In this document: in pieces, positions 20,701 through 32,514 of the stretch | How positions within the stretch are numbered: position 1 is the first letter of the stretch | How the letters are laid out: the number at the start of each line of letters is the position of its first letter | Assembly (NCBI GenBank): GCA_037127315.1 | Contig: JBBBDQ010001156.1 | Span: forward strand, 598,001 to 662,000 | Source of the DNA: Ascarosepion bandense | Taxonomy: Eukaryota > Mollusca > Cephalopoda > Sepiida > Sepiidae | DNA: 64,000 bases | Direction of reading: 5' to 3' | Notes under the pieces: generated by a model | Seen by the model: only the letters and a program-made list of their open reading frames with translations | What the model was told of the DNA's origin: nothing | Database searches by the model: none | Translations under genes and position numbers: made by a program

Positions 20701-21280
20701 AATGTCCGTAACTAAATTGTTTTGCGGTTATATAACTGCAAGCAATGTAAATGAAATTTAGAATCTAGTTTGAATTTGTCAAACGTACGAACCGATGGAA
20801 TTAACAGAACGAGTCAAATGGTTTTGGATCCAATTGCTTATCGCCTATGAATAACGGTATTTTGTGTTATTATTTTCACTCCAGTATTGTGTTTTAATGC
20901 TGAAGATACAAATGGTAAATGGGTCTGCTGTCTAAACTGTAGCCTGGCAATTTTAACTCTCCTCTCTTAGTATAATTTTCCTTTCGATTAATTTTCATTC
21001 AAACAATTAACAATTCGAATAATTACTTTTCGAATAATTGGTTCTAGACAATGTTCCCACGATCGAATGCTCAGTGAGTGAAAAACTGTCTGTCATATTG
21101 AAAACCTCAAAAGTTAAGCTAGTGAACTTGCATCATTTACCGATCATGCATTGAATTTGCGCCTTATTGGAATAGATGGGGTGTCCTTTCATGGAAATCA
21201 CGTTCAGTTAAGCGCATATTTGGACTTATAGATACATCTTTACTTGTAGCAGCATCCTTCGTGGGCAAGTTTTATTTTAT
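20701..21280. other. Unassigned spacer
   Basis: No ORF, repeat or RNA recognised. Confidence 0.5.
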
Positions 21281-21556
21281 ATAATGATATCGCTCCAAGC
21301 AAGGCATTTTGCTGCCACTGGTGCGCAGGGGGCTACATAGGAGGAAAGTTAAGAGAAAGAGTGACAGTTTATAGGGGATGTCAGGAAGTGAGTGAGAGAA
21401 GGATGTGAAAACTGATGAGAATGGAGTGGACGAAGAAAGGAGAATGAGAGAGAGAGAGAGAGAGAGAGAGGATGCAGGGTTAGTGAGATAGCAAATGACA
21501 ATTGTCTTTAAATTTAAATTCTTACATTTAAATTCTTGAAGATTGTAGCTGTCGGG

Positions 21557-21592
<36 letters not shown>

Positions 21593-21872
21593 TTTTTAAT
21601 AAGCATATCGCCCCAAGCAAGGCATTTTACTGCCACTGTTTTGCATTGGGGTTACATAGAAGGAATGTTATGAGAAAGAGTGACAGGTTATAGGGGGTGT
21701 CATGAAGTGAGTGAGAGAAGGATGAGAATACTGATGAGAGTGGAGTGGACGAAGAAAGGAGAATGAGAGAGAGAGAGAGAGAGAGAAGATGCAGGTTAGT
21801 GAGATAGGAAATGACTATTGTCTTTAAATTTAAATTCTTACATTTAAATTCTTGAAGATTGTAGCTGTCGGG

Positions 21873-21920
<48 letters not shown>

Positions 21921-22168
21921 TTTTTTAAATAAGCATATCGCCCCAAGCAAGGCATTTTACTGCCACTGTTTTGCATTGGGGTTACATAGGAGGAATGTTA
22001 TGAGAAAGAGTGACAGGTTATAGAGGGTGTCATGAAGTGGGTAAGAGAAGGATGAGAATACTAATGAGAGTGGAGTGGACGGAGAAAGGAGCATGAGAGA
22101 GAGGATGCAGGTTAGTGGGATAGGTAATGGCTACTGACTTTAAATTCTTACATTTAAATTCTTGAAGA

Positions 22169-22206
<38 letters not shown>

Positions 22207-22499
22207 ATGCTGTCTGTTGTTTTTAATAATCATTTTGCCCAAAGCAAGGCATTTTACTGCCACTGTTTTGCATTGGGGTTACATAAGAGAACAGTTATTA
22301 GAAAGAGAAGGATGAGAATACTGATGAGAGTGGAGCAGACGGAGAAGGGAGCATGAGAGATAGGATGCAGGTTTGTGAGATAGGAGATGATTATTGACTT
22401 TACATTTAAATTATTGGAGATTGTAGCTGTCGGGGAGGCAAGTAACCGGAAGGGAATTCTTCAGGCGGGAAGGTAGAGAAAAGAAGCTGATGGAGTACA
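21281..22499 (-). repeat. Tandem array of LINE 3' ends joined by (TATC)n
   Basis: Four LINE 3' terminal fragments in the same orientation (21281-21556, 21591-21871, 21918-22168 and 22216-22499) are separated by TATC/CTAT tetranucleotide tracts (21557-21590, 21872-21917 and 22169-22206). The first three end upstream at nearly the same point (TTGTAGCTGTCGGG or CTTGAAGA), with a period of about 316 bp. Copies 1 and 2 also share a (GA)n expansion. Local tandem duplication explains this better than independent insertion. Confidence 0.85.
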
Positions 22500-22557
22500 G
22501 TCGGATTCTTAAAAAATCTTTCATGGGACATTTCGGCTCCACAAGTGGCCCCTTTCT

Positions 22558-22728
22558 GAAGTAGGTTGATAATTCTTCCTGCAGTAGACCGGTTCGCAAA
22601 TAAAGGTTATAAAACCCAATCTTTCCTGCTATTTACCTATTGCTAGGGATGGTTTCCTGGAATTAGAACTCGGATCTCCGATTCCTCAATTCGAGTCTCT
22701 ATCCATTACTGCACCGTGTCTCCATTAC
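22558..22728 (-). mobile_element. tRNA-derived SINE, variant subfamily, partial
   Basis: Minus orientation: CAGTAGACCGGTT, GTTATAAAACCCAATC, and a tRNA-like head with the complement of GGTGCAGTAATGGATAG. The head differs from the main family and resembles the copy at 58550-58772. Confidence 0.7.
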
Positions 22729-23124
22729 ATTCGTACATACATACAATAGGACCTTGTAGCGAACCGCCCACATATTACTTTCATATTTTATTGATGAGAT
22801 GTAAATTCCTCTCAAGTAGATTCTTTCTATGAACGACTGATATGAGAAGCCAACTCCCAAGATGATTTTTCTCAAATAGCTACAATCTCAATATGCTCAA
22901 GTTTACGATTAAACTCATATCCTCATAAAATCTATCCCATATTTGTTGTTCTATAACCCACTAATTCTAGGGGTTCCTGTAAAATATGCAGGATGAACAT
23001 TACTGCCAAAAATTATTAAAGTAAAAAAATCATGAGTATACAGGTTGTAAATAATTTGAAACAAATCCCTGCTTTATAGAGCATCACATGTGGTAGACTA
23101 TATTTTATAATTTTTTAAAAAAAA
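22729..23124. other. Unassigned spacer
   Basis: No feature recognised apart from an AT-rich patch at 23100-23125. Confidence 0.45.
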
Positions 23125-26100
23125 TAATAATCATGGCGAATTCTAACGTCCTGGGTATGATGATTAACTCCGTCCGGCAGAAAGGACTATGAGATACACA
23201 AATCTGAAAGAAATAAGGAATAGAAAAAAATTACAAAAATTGAGAAAATTAATCAGTTGAGAATCATAGTCGCGAACGCACTCAATCGGGGTATGAAGAT
23301 AAACTACATCCATCAACAAGGAGAATGCAATACACAAATCTGGAATAGAAAAAAATTACAAAAATTAATCAGTGGAGAATCATGGTCGCGAACGCACTCA
23401 ATCGGGGTATGACGATAAACTACATCCATCAACAAGGAGTATGGAATACACAAATCTGGAATAGAAAAAATTGCAAAAATTAATCAGTGGAGAATCATGG
23501 TCGCGAACGCATTTAATCGGGGTATAAGGACAAACTACATCCATCAACAAGGAATATGGAATACACAAATATGGAATAGAGAAAAATTACAAAAATTAAT
23601 CAGTTAGAATCATGGTTGCGAACGCACTCAATAGGGTTATGACGATAAACTACATCCATCACCAAGGTGTAAGAAATACACAAATATCAAATAGAAAAAA
23701 ATTGCAAATATTAATCAGTACAGAATCATGGTCGGGAACACACTCAATCGGGGTATGATGATAAACTACATCCATCAACAAGGAGAATGATATACACAAA
23801 TCTGGAATAGATAAAAATTGCAAAAATTAATTATTCGAGAATTATGGTCGCGAACACTTTCAATCGGGCTATGACGATAAACTACATCCATCAACAGGGT
23901 GCATGGAATACACAATTCTGGAATAGAAAAAAATTACAAAAATTTTTTTATTATCAAAAATAAAATAAAATTACAAAAATTAATCAGTGGAGAATCATGG
24001 TCTCGAACGCACTCAATCGGGGTATGAAGATAAACTACATCCATCAACAAGGAGAATGCAATACACATATTTGGAATAGAAAAAACTTACAAAAATTAAT
24101 CAGTTGAGTATCATGGTCCCGAACACGCTCAATCGGGGTATGACTATAAACTACATCCATCAACAACGAGTATGGAATACCATATCTGGAATAAAATAAA
24201 ATTGCAAAAATAAATCACTGGAGAATTATGGTCGCGAACGCACTCAATCGGGGTATGACGATAAACTACATCCATCAATAAGGAGTATGGAATACACAAA
24301 TATGTAATAGAAAAAACTTTAAAAAGTTATCAGTGAAGAATCATGGTCGCGAACGCACTCAATCGGGGTATGAGAATAAACTCCAACCATCAATAAGGTG
24401 TATGTAATTCAAAAAATTACAAAAATTAATCAGTGGAGAATCATGGTCTCGAACGCACTCTATCGGGTTATGACGATAAACTATATCCATCAACAAGGAG
24501 AATGCAATACACATATTTGGAATAGAAAAACTTACAAAAATTAATCAGTTGAGTATCATGGTCCCGAACGCGCTCAATCGGGGTATGACTATAAACTACA
24601 TCCATCAACAACTAGTATGGAATACCATATCTGGAATAAAATAAAATTGCAAAAATAAATCAGTGGAGAATTATAGTCGCGAACGCACTCAATCGGGTTA
24701 TGACGATAAAATACATACATGAACAAATAGTATGGAATACACAAATCTGGAATAGAAAAAATTACAAAAATTAATCAGAGGAGAATCATGGTCGCGAACG
24801 CACTCAATCGATGTATGACGATAAACTACATACATCAACAAGTAGTATGGAATACACAAATCTGGAATAGATAAAATTATCAATGGAGAATCATGGTCGC
24901 GAACGCACTCAATCGGGGTATGAGCATAAACTACATCCACCAATAAGGTGTATGTAATACACAATTCTGGAATAGAAAAAAATTTCAAAAATTTATCAGT
25001 TGAGAATCATGGTTGCGAACGCATTCGATCGGGGTATGACCATAAACTGCATTCATCAACAAGGAGTACGGAATACGTAAATCTGGAATAGAGAAAAATT
25101 GCAAAAATTAATCAGTGGAAAATCATGGTCGCGAACGGTTTCAATCGGGGTATGACAATAAACTACATCCACCAACAAGGAGTATGGAATACACAAATAT
25201 GGAATAGAAAAAATTACAAAAATTAAATCAGTGGAGAATTATGGTCGTGAACGAACTCAGTCGGGGTATGACGATAAAGTACATCCATCAACAAGTAATA
25301 TGGAATACTCAAATCTGGAATAGAGAAAAATTGCGAAAATTAATCAGTGGAGAATCATGGTCGCGAACGCACTCAATCGGGGTATGACGATGAACTACAT
25401 ATATCAACAAATAGTATGGAATACACAAATCTGGAATAGAAAAAAATTACAAAAATTAATCAGTGGAGAATCATTGTCGCGAACGCCCTCAATCGGGGTA
25501 TGACGATAAACTACATCCATCAACAAGGAGTATGGAATACACATATATGGAATAGATAAAATTATCAGTGGAGAATCATGGTCGCGAACTCACTCAATCG
25601 TGGTATGAGGATAAACTACATCCATCAATAAGGTGTATGTAATACACAAATCTGGAATAGAAAAAAATTACAAAAATTAATCAGTGGAGAATCATTGTCG
25701 CGAACGCCCTCAATCGGGGTATGACGATAAACTACATCCATCAACATGGAGTATGGAATACACAAATATGGAATAGAAAAAATGGCAATAATTAAATCAG
25801 TGGAGAATCATGGTCGCGAACGCACTCAATCGGTGTATGACGATAAACTACATCCATCAACAACGAGTATGAAATACACAAATCTGGATTTGAAAAAAAT
25901 TACAAAAATTAATTACTGGTGAATCATGGTCGCGAACGCACTCAATCGGAGTATGACGATTAACTTCATCCATCAACAAGGAGTATGGAATACACAATTC
26001 TGGAATAGAAAAAAATTACAAAAATTATGCAGTGGAGAATCATGGTCGCGAACGCATTCTATTGGGGTATGACGATAAAGTACATCCATCAACAAGGAGT

Positions 26101-26388
26101 ATGGAATACACAAATCTGGAATAGAAAAATTTACAAAAATTAATCAGTGGAGCATCATTGTCGCGAACGCACTCAATCGGGGTATGACTATAAACTACAT
26201 TCATCAACGAATAGTATGAAATACACAAATATGGAATAGAAAAATATTACAAAAATTAATCAGTGGAGAATCATGGTCGCGAACGCACTCAATCGGGGTA
26301 TGACGATAAACAACATCCATCAACAAGGAGTATGGAATACACAAATCTGGAAAAGAAAAAAATACAAAAATTAATAAACTACATCCGG
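23125..26388. repeat. Satellite array, monomer about 116 bp, about 28 copies
   Basis: Each monomer reads GGAGAATCATGGTCGCGAAC, GCACTCAATCGGGGTATGAC, GATAAACTACATCCATCAAC, AAGGAGTATGGAATACACAA, then ATCTGGAATAG and an A-rich link. Landmarks at 23272 and 23388 give a 116-bp period. Some monomers are shortened (24860-24890 and 25550-25570) or carry insertions (23940-23970). The first monomer (23125-23230) is divergent and reads CTAACGTCCTGGGTATG, nearer to the RTE-like LINE C-terminal codons. Minus-strand ORFs through it are repeats of the monomer, not genes. Confidence 0.95.
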
Positions 26389-26984
26389 CAGCAATGCGTC
26401 AGATGACGATGTTTAATTGCTGTTTTTCCCAGGTCCACTTTGACCCGGTGAGGTATAATCTGTCAGGCAAATGTTATAGGCAAATAATCCCCAAACTGTG
26501 GTCAGGTCACGATAGAAGTGTAAAAAAAGTTGTAGCGAATGTGCCAACTATTCATTCTCATATTAAAAACACTACCAGTAAAAAAAAAAATATTACCAGA
26601 AAAAAAAACAACAATATACATATATAATTACAAGCAATAACTTAAAAAGAAATTGCAAATGTTTCCATAAAAATTGAATTTCGGCATTAATTTCACTATA
26701 AGTAGTTGCTATGCCGTTAAAAACAAACAAACGAGAAACATGAATGCCAAACCAATACAGCCTACACAGACTAAGAAAAAAACTCCCAAAAACAATACAA
26801 AACAAAACAAAACTGAAATATACCTTAAACAAAAACATAATTTAAACAAGAGAATGGAAAATATTAGTATGCGCTATTGATTCGTATTTACGGCTAATCA
26901 ACCCTTTCAATGCCAGAAAATATTTTGAGATCGATAGATATTTTTGTAATGATAATAATTTTACTGATAAACATCTTACTGATT
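26389..26984. other. Unassigned A-rich spacer
   Basis: Contains A-rich runs at 26580-26610 and 26770-26860. Overlapping short ORFs on both strands are compositional. Confidence 0.5.
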
Positions 26985-27190
26985 AACCCATAGCCGTAGG
27001 GAGAGAGGAGGTGAATTCATATCTTTTCCAAGGGCATTTGCACGTAAGAAAATTGGAACTTGGAACTCCGTTTAACAATTCCGTGCCATTGTTCATTACA
27101 CTACCCGTAAATGCAAACTTTTGGCACCTGGTAATCCTAAGAGGTCGCTCATTTGTTATTTAGTCTCGACCTTCTTTTTCTTTGGTGAAC
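26985..27190 (-). mobile_element. 5S-tRNA composite SINE, decayed
   Basis: Minus orientation. The right part (27120-27185) is a degenerate complement of 5S rRNA (GGCACCTGGTAATCCTAAG, then GTCGCTCATTTG); the left part (26985-27110) is the tRNA-like SINE body. The order on the minus strand is 5S then tRNA-like, as in the clear copies at 39899-40185 and 51662-51938. Confidence 0.6.
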
Positions 27191-27239
27191 ATAGGAGATC
27201 CGATGTTTCAACGCTATCTGACCGTAATCTGAAAAATTA

Positions 27240-27520
27240 TCATAATAAAATGAAAAATGCTTTCCAGAAACTAAGTAAAGTATGAGATTCAGGGAAATAT
27301 CGGTAGAAACATAAAAAAGAGTGCTGAACTCATATTATGTATCAACTTTCACCTGTTGAAATGACTATTGAACACTCCTTTTATGGATGAAGATATCTAA
27401 AGCAATAAAGACGTTGATCTATCGACGAATGATACGAATATCATGGACAGAATAATCGAAGAAGGATATCATAATATACGGTGTTCCATTAAGACGGATC
27501 AAAGTTATCAGTAAATAAAA
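27240..27520 (+). pseudogene. RTE-like LINE fragment, highly decayed
   Basis: Plus-strand frames retain FQKLSKV and degenerate equivalents of the RLEAAEMWIYRRM segment (ATCGACGAATGATACGAATAT near 27420). Many stops. Confidence 0.55.
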
Positions 27521-27534
27521 AACTTATTGGGGAA

Positions 27535-27965
27535 ATTTTATTGGTTTTCCTATTAGATCATTTTATTTGAATCATGGCAATTATGTGTGAAAAATAATAT
27601 TGCCCAAATGTCCAACAAGTGGCACACCTCCACACGATGGTCAAAATATTTGATGACGTCTCTGCATAGTTGCTCCTCGATCTCACCAATATTCATTATT
27701 ATCTCATCTTTCAGCTGTTGAATTGTTGTTGGCGTGTTGGATTGTTGGCAGAGACATTACTTTTGAGATGACCCCGACCAAAGGAAGAAATCTAAAGGGG
27801 TCAAGTTTCCTGATTGTGGTGGCTGTTTGAGAGATGCTGCGACCTGAGAACATCTCTCATTTCAAAGTCTAGATTCGTAATAAGCTCCGATAACTTTAAC
27901 ACGTTGTTCGATTGTTAACCTTTCCATGGTTAAAATTTCCAAAGACTGATGTTGATGAATCTGAA
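27535..27965 (-). pseudogene. Mariner/IS630-like transposase, internally deleted
   Basis: The minus strand opens with MERLTIEQRVKVIGAYYES (27880-27927), an N-terminus typical of a family of mariner-like transposases. After about 90 bp it joins NLTPLDFFLW (near 27790), the region of the last catalytic acidic residue, followed by TPTTIQQLKDEIIMNIGEI and CRDVIKYFDHRVEVCHL. The central catalytic part is missing, so the product could not be active. Frameshifts occur near 27770. Confidence 0.7.
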
Positions 27966-28054
27966 AGAAAGTGAAAAAATCATTAGACGCTTAAGACAGG
28001 CTCACGTCTAACAAAGGCCCTATCGTAAAAAATTGGAGATATTATATATTTCTT

Positions 28055-29440
28055 TATATAATCGTCTCACCCCAAGCAAGGCAGTACTGCCACTGGTGCA
28101 CAGACGGTTACATAATAGGAGAGTGAAGAAAGAGGAGAACAGGCCACAGTAGGTGCCGGAGAATGGGTAAGAGAAGGACGGGTACATTGATGTGATGAGA
28201 GCTGCGTAAGAGCAAAATGTAAAGTGAGAAGAAGGATGAAAATCAAGGACATAAGAGATGACGACGTGGCATTTAAACTCCTGGAGATTGTAGCTATCAG
28301 GAAAACAAGAATACGGAAGGGAGTTTCACAGGCGGGAATTGTGAGAAAAGAAGATGAGTTGTGGTTAGACTTGATTGTTTTCAAAGTAAAAGGGTGGGAC
28401 CTTCTTGCATGACTAGTAGCATGAGTAAATACGCGTGGGGGTGGGGGAATCAAGGAGCTAAGCTCATCGGAGAAGAATATGTGGAAGTATTTTTAAAAGA
28501 GACAGAGGAGAACCACATCTCGTCAGTGAGAGAGAAAGAGAGATTGGAGTTGGTCAGGATCGACTATATTGCAGATTTTTTTTTATCTTATTGAGAACCT
28601 CAAGGTGAACAGGAGGGGCGCTCGACCAGATATGACAGCAGTATTCAATGCATGGTTGATTCGGAACAGAAGAACTTCCTGCCCCAACACCCGACCTTCT
28701 TAGCAATTTAGCTATTACTTCAATGTAGTCGTTCCACTTAAGGTAAGCTAAGAGAGTGAGACCGAGGAGGCGCAGTGTATTGTTCTCAGGGAGACTAGCG
28801 TGACCCATACTGATTGTGGGTAGAAAAGATTGACTGTGGTTGTTAAAGGATAGAAGCTTCGTTTTGGAAGCATTAAAGTTTACGAGCCATTCCTTACCCC
28901 AGTCTACCACTGACTGGAAACCTTTTCTAGAGCAGCGGCAAGGTCTTTTTTGTCTGCATCGGCAGATTTCATAGCAAGGCAGAAGTAAATCGTGGTGTCG
29001 TAAGCGTAGATGCTTACTTGGGATCTTGGAATCTCATCAGGACAGAATCCGTGAAAGTATTTGTATACTTTGTAAAGGTTTTTGACGAAGTTTAAATTAT
29101 TTACCCACATCAATTTACCATGGGTAGGAAAGATAGGCTATGGTTGTTAAAGGATAGAAGCTTCGTTTTGGAAGCATTAAAGTTTACAAGCCATTTTTTA
29201 CCCCAGTCTACGACTAACTGGAGTTCCTTTTCGAGAGCAGCGATAAGGTCTGTTTTGCTGCATCGGCAGATTCCATAGCAAGGCAATAGTAAATCGTAGT
29301 GTCGTCAGTGTAGATGCTTACTTGGGATCTTGAAAGCTCGTCGGGGCAGAATCCGTGAAAGTATTTCTAGAAGAAACAGAGAAACAGTGAAAGTTTTTGA
29401 CGAAGTTTAACCTATGTACCCACATAAGTTTACCCTACGA
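28055..29440 (-). pseudogene. Jockey/CR1-like LINE with rearranged reverse transcriptase
   Basis: Minus strand: 3' UTR and C-terminal codons (28055-28460), IEYCCHIWSSAP (28620-28660) and WLVNFNASKTKLLSFNNHSQ with GLTLLAYLKWNDYIE (28700-28900). A segment of about 305 bp (28832-29133) is then duplicated at 29134-29440. At the junction the C-terminal motif YKYFHGFCPDE is fused directly to the catalytic region, which reads IYAYDTTIY in place of MYADDTTIY. The middle of the protein is missing. Non-functional. Confidence 0.75.
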
Positions 29441-30020
29441 AGAGCATTCAATGCATTTAGACTTTCGCAGGTATGAATCATAAAACTGAAGCTTTATATG
29501 CACGGAGAAAGTTGGATTGAATTTTAATCTGACTAAAGATAAAGAGTAGAAAAGCAAAGTTAACACTTGATAAAATTATAAGTGACTCATAGAAAAAGGG
29601 GAAAATTATAATGGGAAATTTGATTACTAATAATCAGATCGCAAATGAATGCAAAAACAACCATTTCATGAGTTAACGAAGGCTATAACAAAAACAATGT
29701 AAGACATTGAATGCTAAACTTAATTATACGTGCGATATTTTCATAGAGAAAATAGAAAGTATTATTGTATTAGTCGATGTATACATTGGACTCATCAAAG
29801 AAGCGAGCAAATGTGCTTGTGATCGATAGAAATCAAAATATGCTTAGAACCAGAAAACAAGTATAGAATATTGAAAATTAGCCGTTATACGATACTTTGG
29901 TAGACAGATGAAAATTTGCTCATCTTCTAGCGAACCATTTTTGCTTTCTATCAGAACGGCTAATGCTAACCTCCACTAGATCAACTCATTGCTCTACATT
30001 TGCCTTACGTTTTCCATTGA
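29441..30020. other. Unassigned AT-rich spacer
   Basis: No feature recognised. Confidence 0.45.
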
Positions 30021-30021
30021 C

Positions 30022-30188
30022 ATGAATACATTGAACCACTGCTAGTCCAATTGACTCACTGCGTCATGCTATATAATTTTTTTGTACCAGAATCCATCTT
30101 TCACGTTTATAAATCTACCATTCTTCTGTGTATTGAATATTACTGCAAAATCTTCTCTGGTTCTTTTGCAATTGTTCTGGAGAGATAT
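30022..30188 (+). pseudogene. Jockey/CR1-like LINE fragment, left part (split by LTR)
   Basis: Plus-strand codons read PESIFHVYKSTILLCIEYYC, matching PPESILHIYKSTIRPCIEYCC in the better copies. It continues after the LTR at about 30724. Confidence 0.65.
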
Positions 30189-30618
30189 TGTTGTAGAGGA
30201 ATATCCTGGTCCTACCCCGCAATGGGTATGGCCCGAGTCATAAAAGACCGCGACGGGAACGAACTAGAGAATAGAACTAGAGAGCGTCAGAGAGATAGTG
30301 TGTTCGTGACTATGCGAGAGTCTACGTCATTACATGGGAGTGATTAAAATTATCCGTCAATATACGAGAGTCGACAGCCATCGACCTTAGACATGAGTTA
30401 GACGTCACTAGACGGAAGCTTTCTTCTCAAGACGGACGCATACGTCCTATACAGAGACATTACCTTCATAAGTGTTATTCGTGTTAACTATTCGTGGATG
30501 TACTTGTATTTGGTTTATTGTACTAACGTATAATAAACCTCTATTTATATATACTCAGTGTTAAGAGTTATTTCTGGCACAAATTTTTCTTTGTTTATCA
30601 CCCACACGGGATACAACA
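30189..30618 (+). mobile_element. Solo LTR, 430 bp
   Basis: Starts TGTTGTA and ends TACAACA, a perfect 7-bp inverted terminal match with TG..CA ends. Flanking pentamers are GATAT (30184-30188) and GCTAT (30619-30623), a 4/5 target duplication. A TATAATAAACC region near 30530 could hold the promoter or polyadenylation signal, which sets the orientation as plus. No internal retroviral-type genes are present. It interrupts LINE sequence that flanks it on both sides. Confidence 0.75.
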
Positions 30619-30723
30619 GCTATATACATCGAGATTCCCCCCCAAAAAAAATAAAAAAATAAAAAAAAAATAAATAGAATAAAATAAAAACAATAAATAA
30701 AAATAACAAAGATGGTTCTCTAA

Positions 30724-31440
30724 TGTTATAGATCCTGACCTGGCATCTCGGCTTCAGCTATTTTCTCACCACTGTTACATAACTTCCATTTGTCTTTCTA
30801 TAACTATTTTGATATCAATTGTTCTGATGAGCTTTCCTCCTTTTTATCTGACACTCCTGAATTTACGCGTTCCCTGTTTAGCATGTGGTTTCCGGCTTTC
30901 TCTTTTCCAATCTTTTTACTCTTTTCTTTTCTTTTTTTTTTTTTTCAATTGGAGTAGATAGTCTAAACTATCGCCCGGTTCGCACTTCACACACGTCTAT
31001 TAAACAGGTGAAGAGGCTCATCAATTGTTCGCTGTTTAGGATGTGGTGTCCGGCTTTCTCTTTTCCAATCTTTTTACTCTTTTCTTTTTTTTTTTTCAAT
31101 TGGAGTAGGTAGTCTAAACTATCGCCCGGTTCGCACTTCACCCACGTCTATTGAACAGGTGAAGAGGCTCATCCCTTGTTCCCTGTTTAGGATGTGGTTT
31201 CCGGCTTTCTCTTTTACAATCTTTTGACTCTTTTATTTTCTTTTTTAATTGGAGTAGATAGTCTAAACTATCGCCCGGTTTACACTCCACCAACGTCTAT
31301 TGAACGGGTGAAGAGGCTCATCCCTTGTTTCCTTTTTAGGATGTGGTTTATGGCTTTCTCTTTTCCAATCTTTTCACTCTTATGTAGCCCCCTGCGCATC
31401 AGTGGCGTTACCGCCTTGCTCGGGTTGATATGATTAGAAA
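30724..31440 (+). pseudogene. Jockey/CR1-like LINE 3' part with tandem 3'-UTR repeats
   Basis: Resumes with DLASRLQLFSHH (near 30735), matching DLATRLQPLSHRR in other copies. A block of about 155 bp (GTGGTTTCCGGCTTTCTCTT.. AACTATCGCCCGGTT.. GGTGAAGAGGCTCATC) is repeated three full times and once partly (30880, 31036, 31192 and 31340). The 3' end block CCCCCTGCGCATCAGTGGCG with CCTTGCTCGGGTTGATATG lies at 31389-31431. Confidence 0.75.
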
Positions 31441-32142
31441 AACAAACAAACAAACAAAAAAAAACACTAAATTGGCAACTACCTCTCATTTGTGTTGCTA
31501 TCAAAAGAGCTGAATATAACCGTAGCTTCTATTCTAATAACTTTCTTTTCCGCCACTTTTCGCCTGTAAAACTATATTCCAGCTTTTTGCTTCTCTGCTA
31601 TCTACGATCTTTAAAACATTAAATGTCAATCGCATCTTCTGTCATTCTGAATCTTGGTTTTTTATTGATTTTTCTTCTTACTAAAGCTTTTTCAATATCG
31701 TTTACTCCCAGTGATCCCTTGCGTGTTAGTTGTATTATCGCCTTGCATGCGGGGTGGGAGTCGGGTTGTGAGATAATTAGAAATAAGCTTTTCAGTGTCT
31801 ATCAATTATTTGCACGGGAAAGATGGGCAATTTACAAAGGTGAGATACTGCTACAGGGACAATTGCATCGCAGCAATTTGCGTACCTTTTCAGTTGTGTA
31901 CCTTTTCAGTTGTGTACCTTTTCAGTTGAGTACCTTTTCAGTTGCGTACCTTTTCAGTTGCGTTCCAGCACATTTGCGTCCCTAGACAAATGCGACCCTG
32001 GATAATTGCGTATCTCAGATAATTTTTGAAGCCTTTAAAGCGTTAATTTAAAAAAAAAATGATTAACTAATAATAAAAATGTTTTAAAAATGAATAAAAT
32101 AAAAATATATAAGTTTATTTTTGTTATAAATGCAATGACAGA
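31441..32142. other. Spacer with 17-bp minisatellite
   Basis: A unit of about 17 bp (CAGTTGTGTACCTTTT) is repeated five times at 31888-31965. The ORF at 31623-31985 runs through it and has no recognisable family. The rest is unassigned. Confidence 0.6.
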
Positions 32143-32392
32143 TTCAGTCCGTTAAGTGCCATACGTGATACACGCTTGGGCGATCATGTCATCAAGCGTG
32201 TATCACTGGGCAAAAGATTATCCCGCAGTAGGTTGCCATTGCTTTCTGCTGTAGACTGGTTGCCGACCAAGGCTATAGAACCTTTCCCAAGAATATTTGC
32301 GCGAAAGTGAATACAAGGAATTCAACTGGAATTCGAACTCGGCTCCCCAATTTGTCGTTCCGAGTCGATATCCACTGTACCACAACACACAT
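32143..32392 (-). mobile_element. tRNA-derived SINE
   Basis: Minus orientation, 3' end TCCGTTAAGTGCCATACG, tRNA-like head at right (complement of TTCGAATTCCAG and GGTACAGTGGATATCG). A few dozen bases are missing in the middle (near 32281). Confidence 0.85.
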
Positions 32393-32514
32393 CTCAATGT
32401 CAGACTAACGGTGATTAAAAAATATTCAAAAAATTTAAAATGATTGTAGTTTCACAAATTAATCAAAAGTTATGAACGTTGCGAGTTATTCCTTTTAAGA
32501 AATGTATCTGGTTT

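Noticed and set aside
22325..22360. Additional hammerhead core (CTGATGAGAGTGGAG)
   Set aside because: No GAAA at a compatible distance, and no helix II or I pairing.
24698..26228. Minus-strand ORFs with repeated RMRSRP/CVRDHDSPL motifs, possible repeat protein
   Set aside because: The 116-bp monomer is not a multiple of three and the ORFs are short; they mirror the satellite.
23125..26388. CRISPR array
   Set aside because: Repeats are contiguous 116-bp monomers without unique spacers, in a eukaryotic context.
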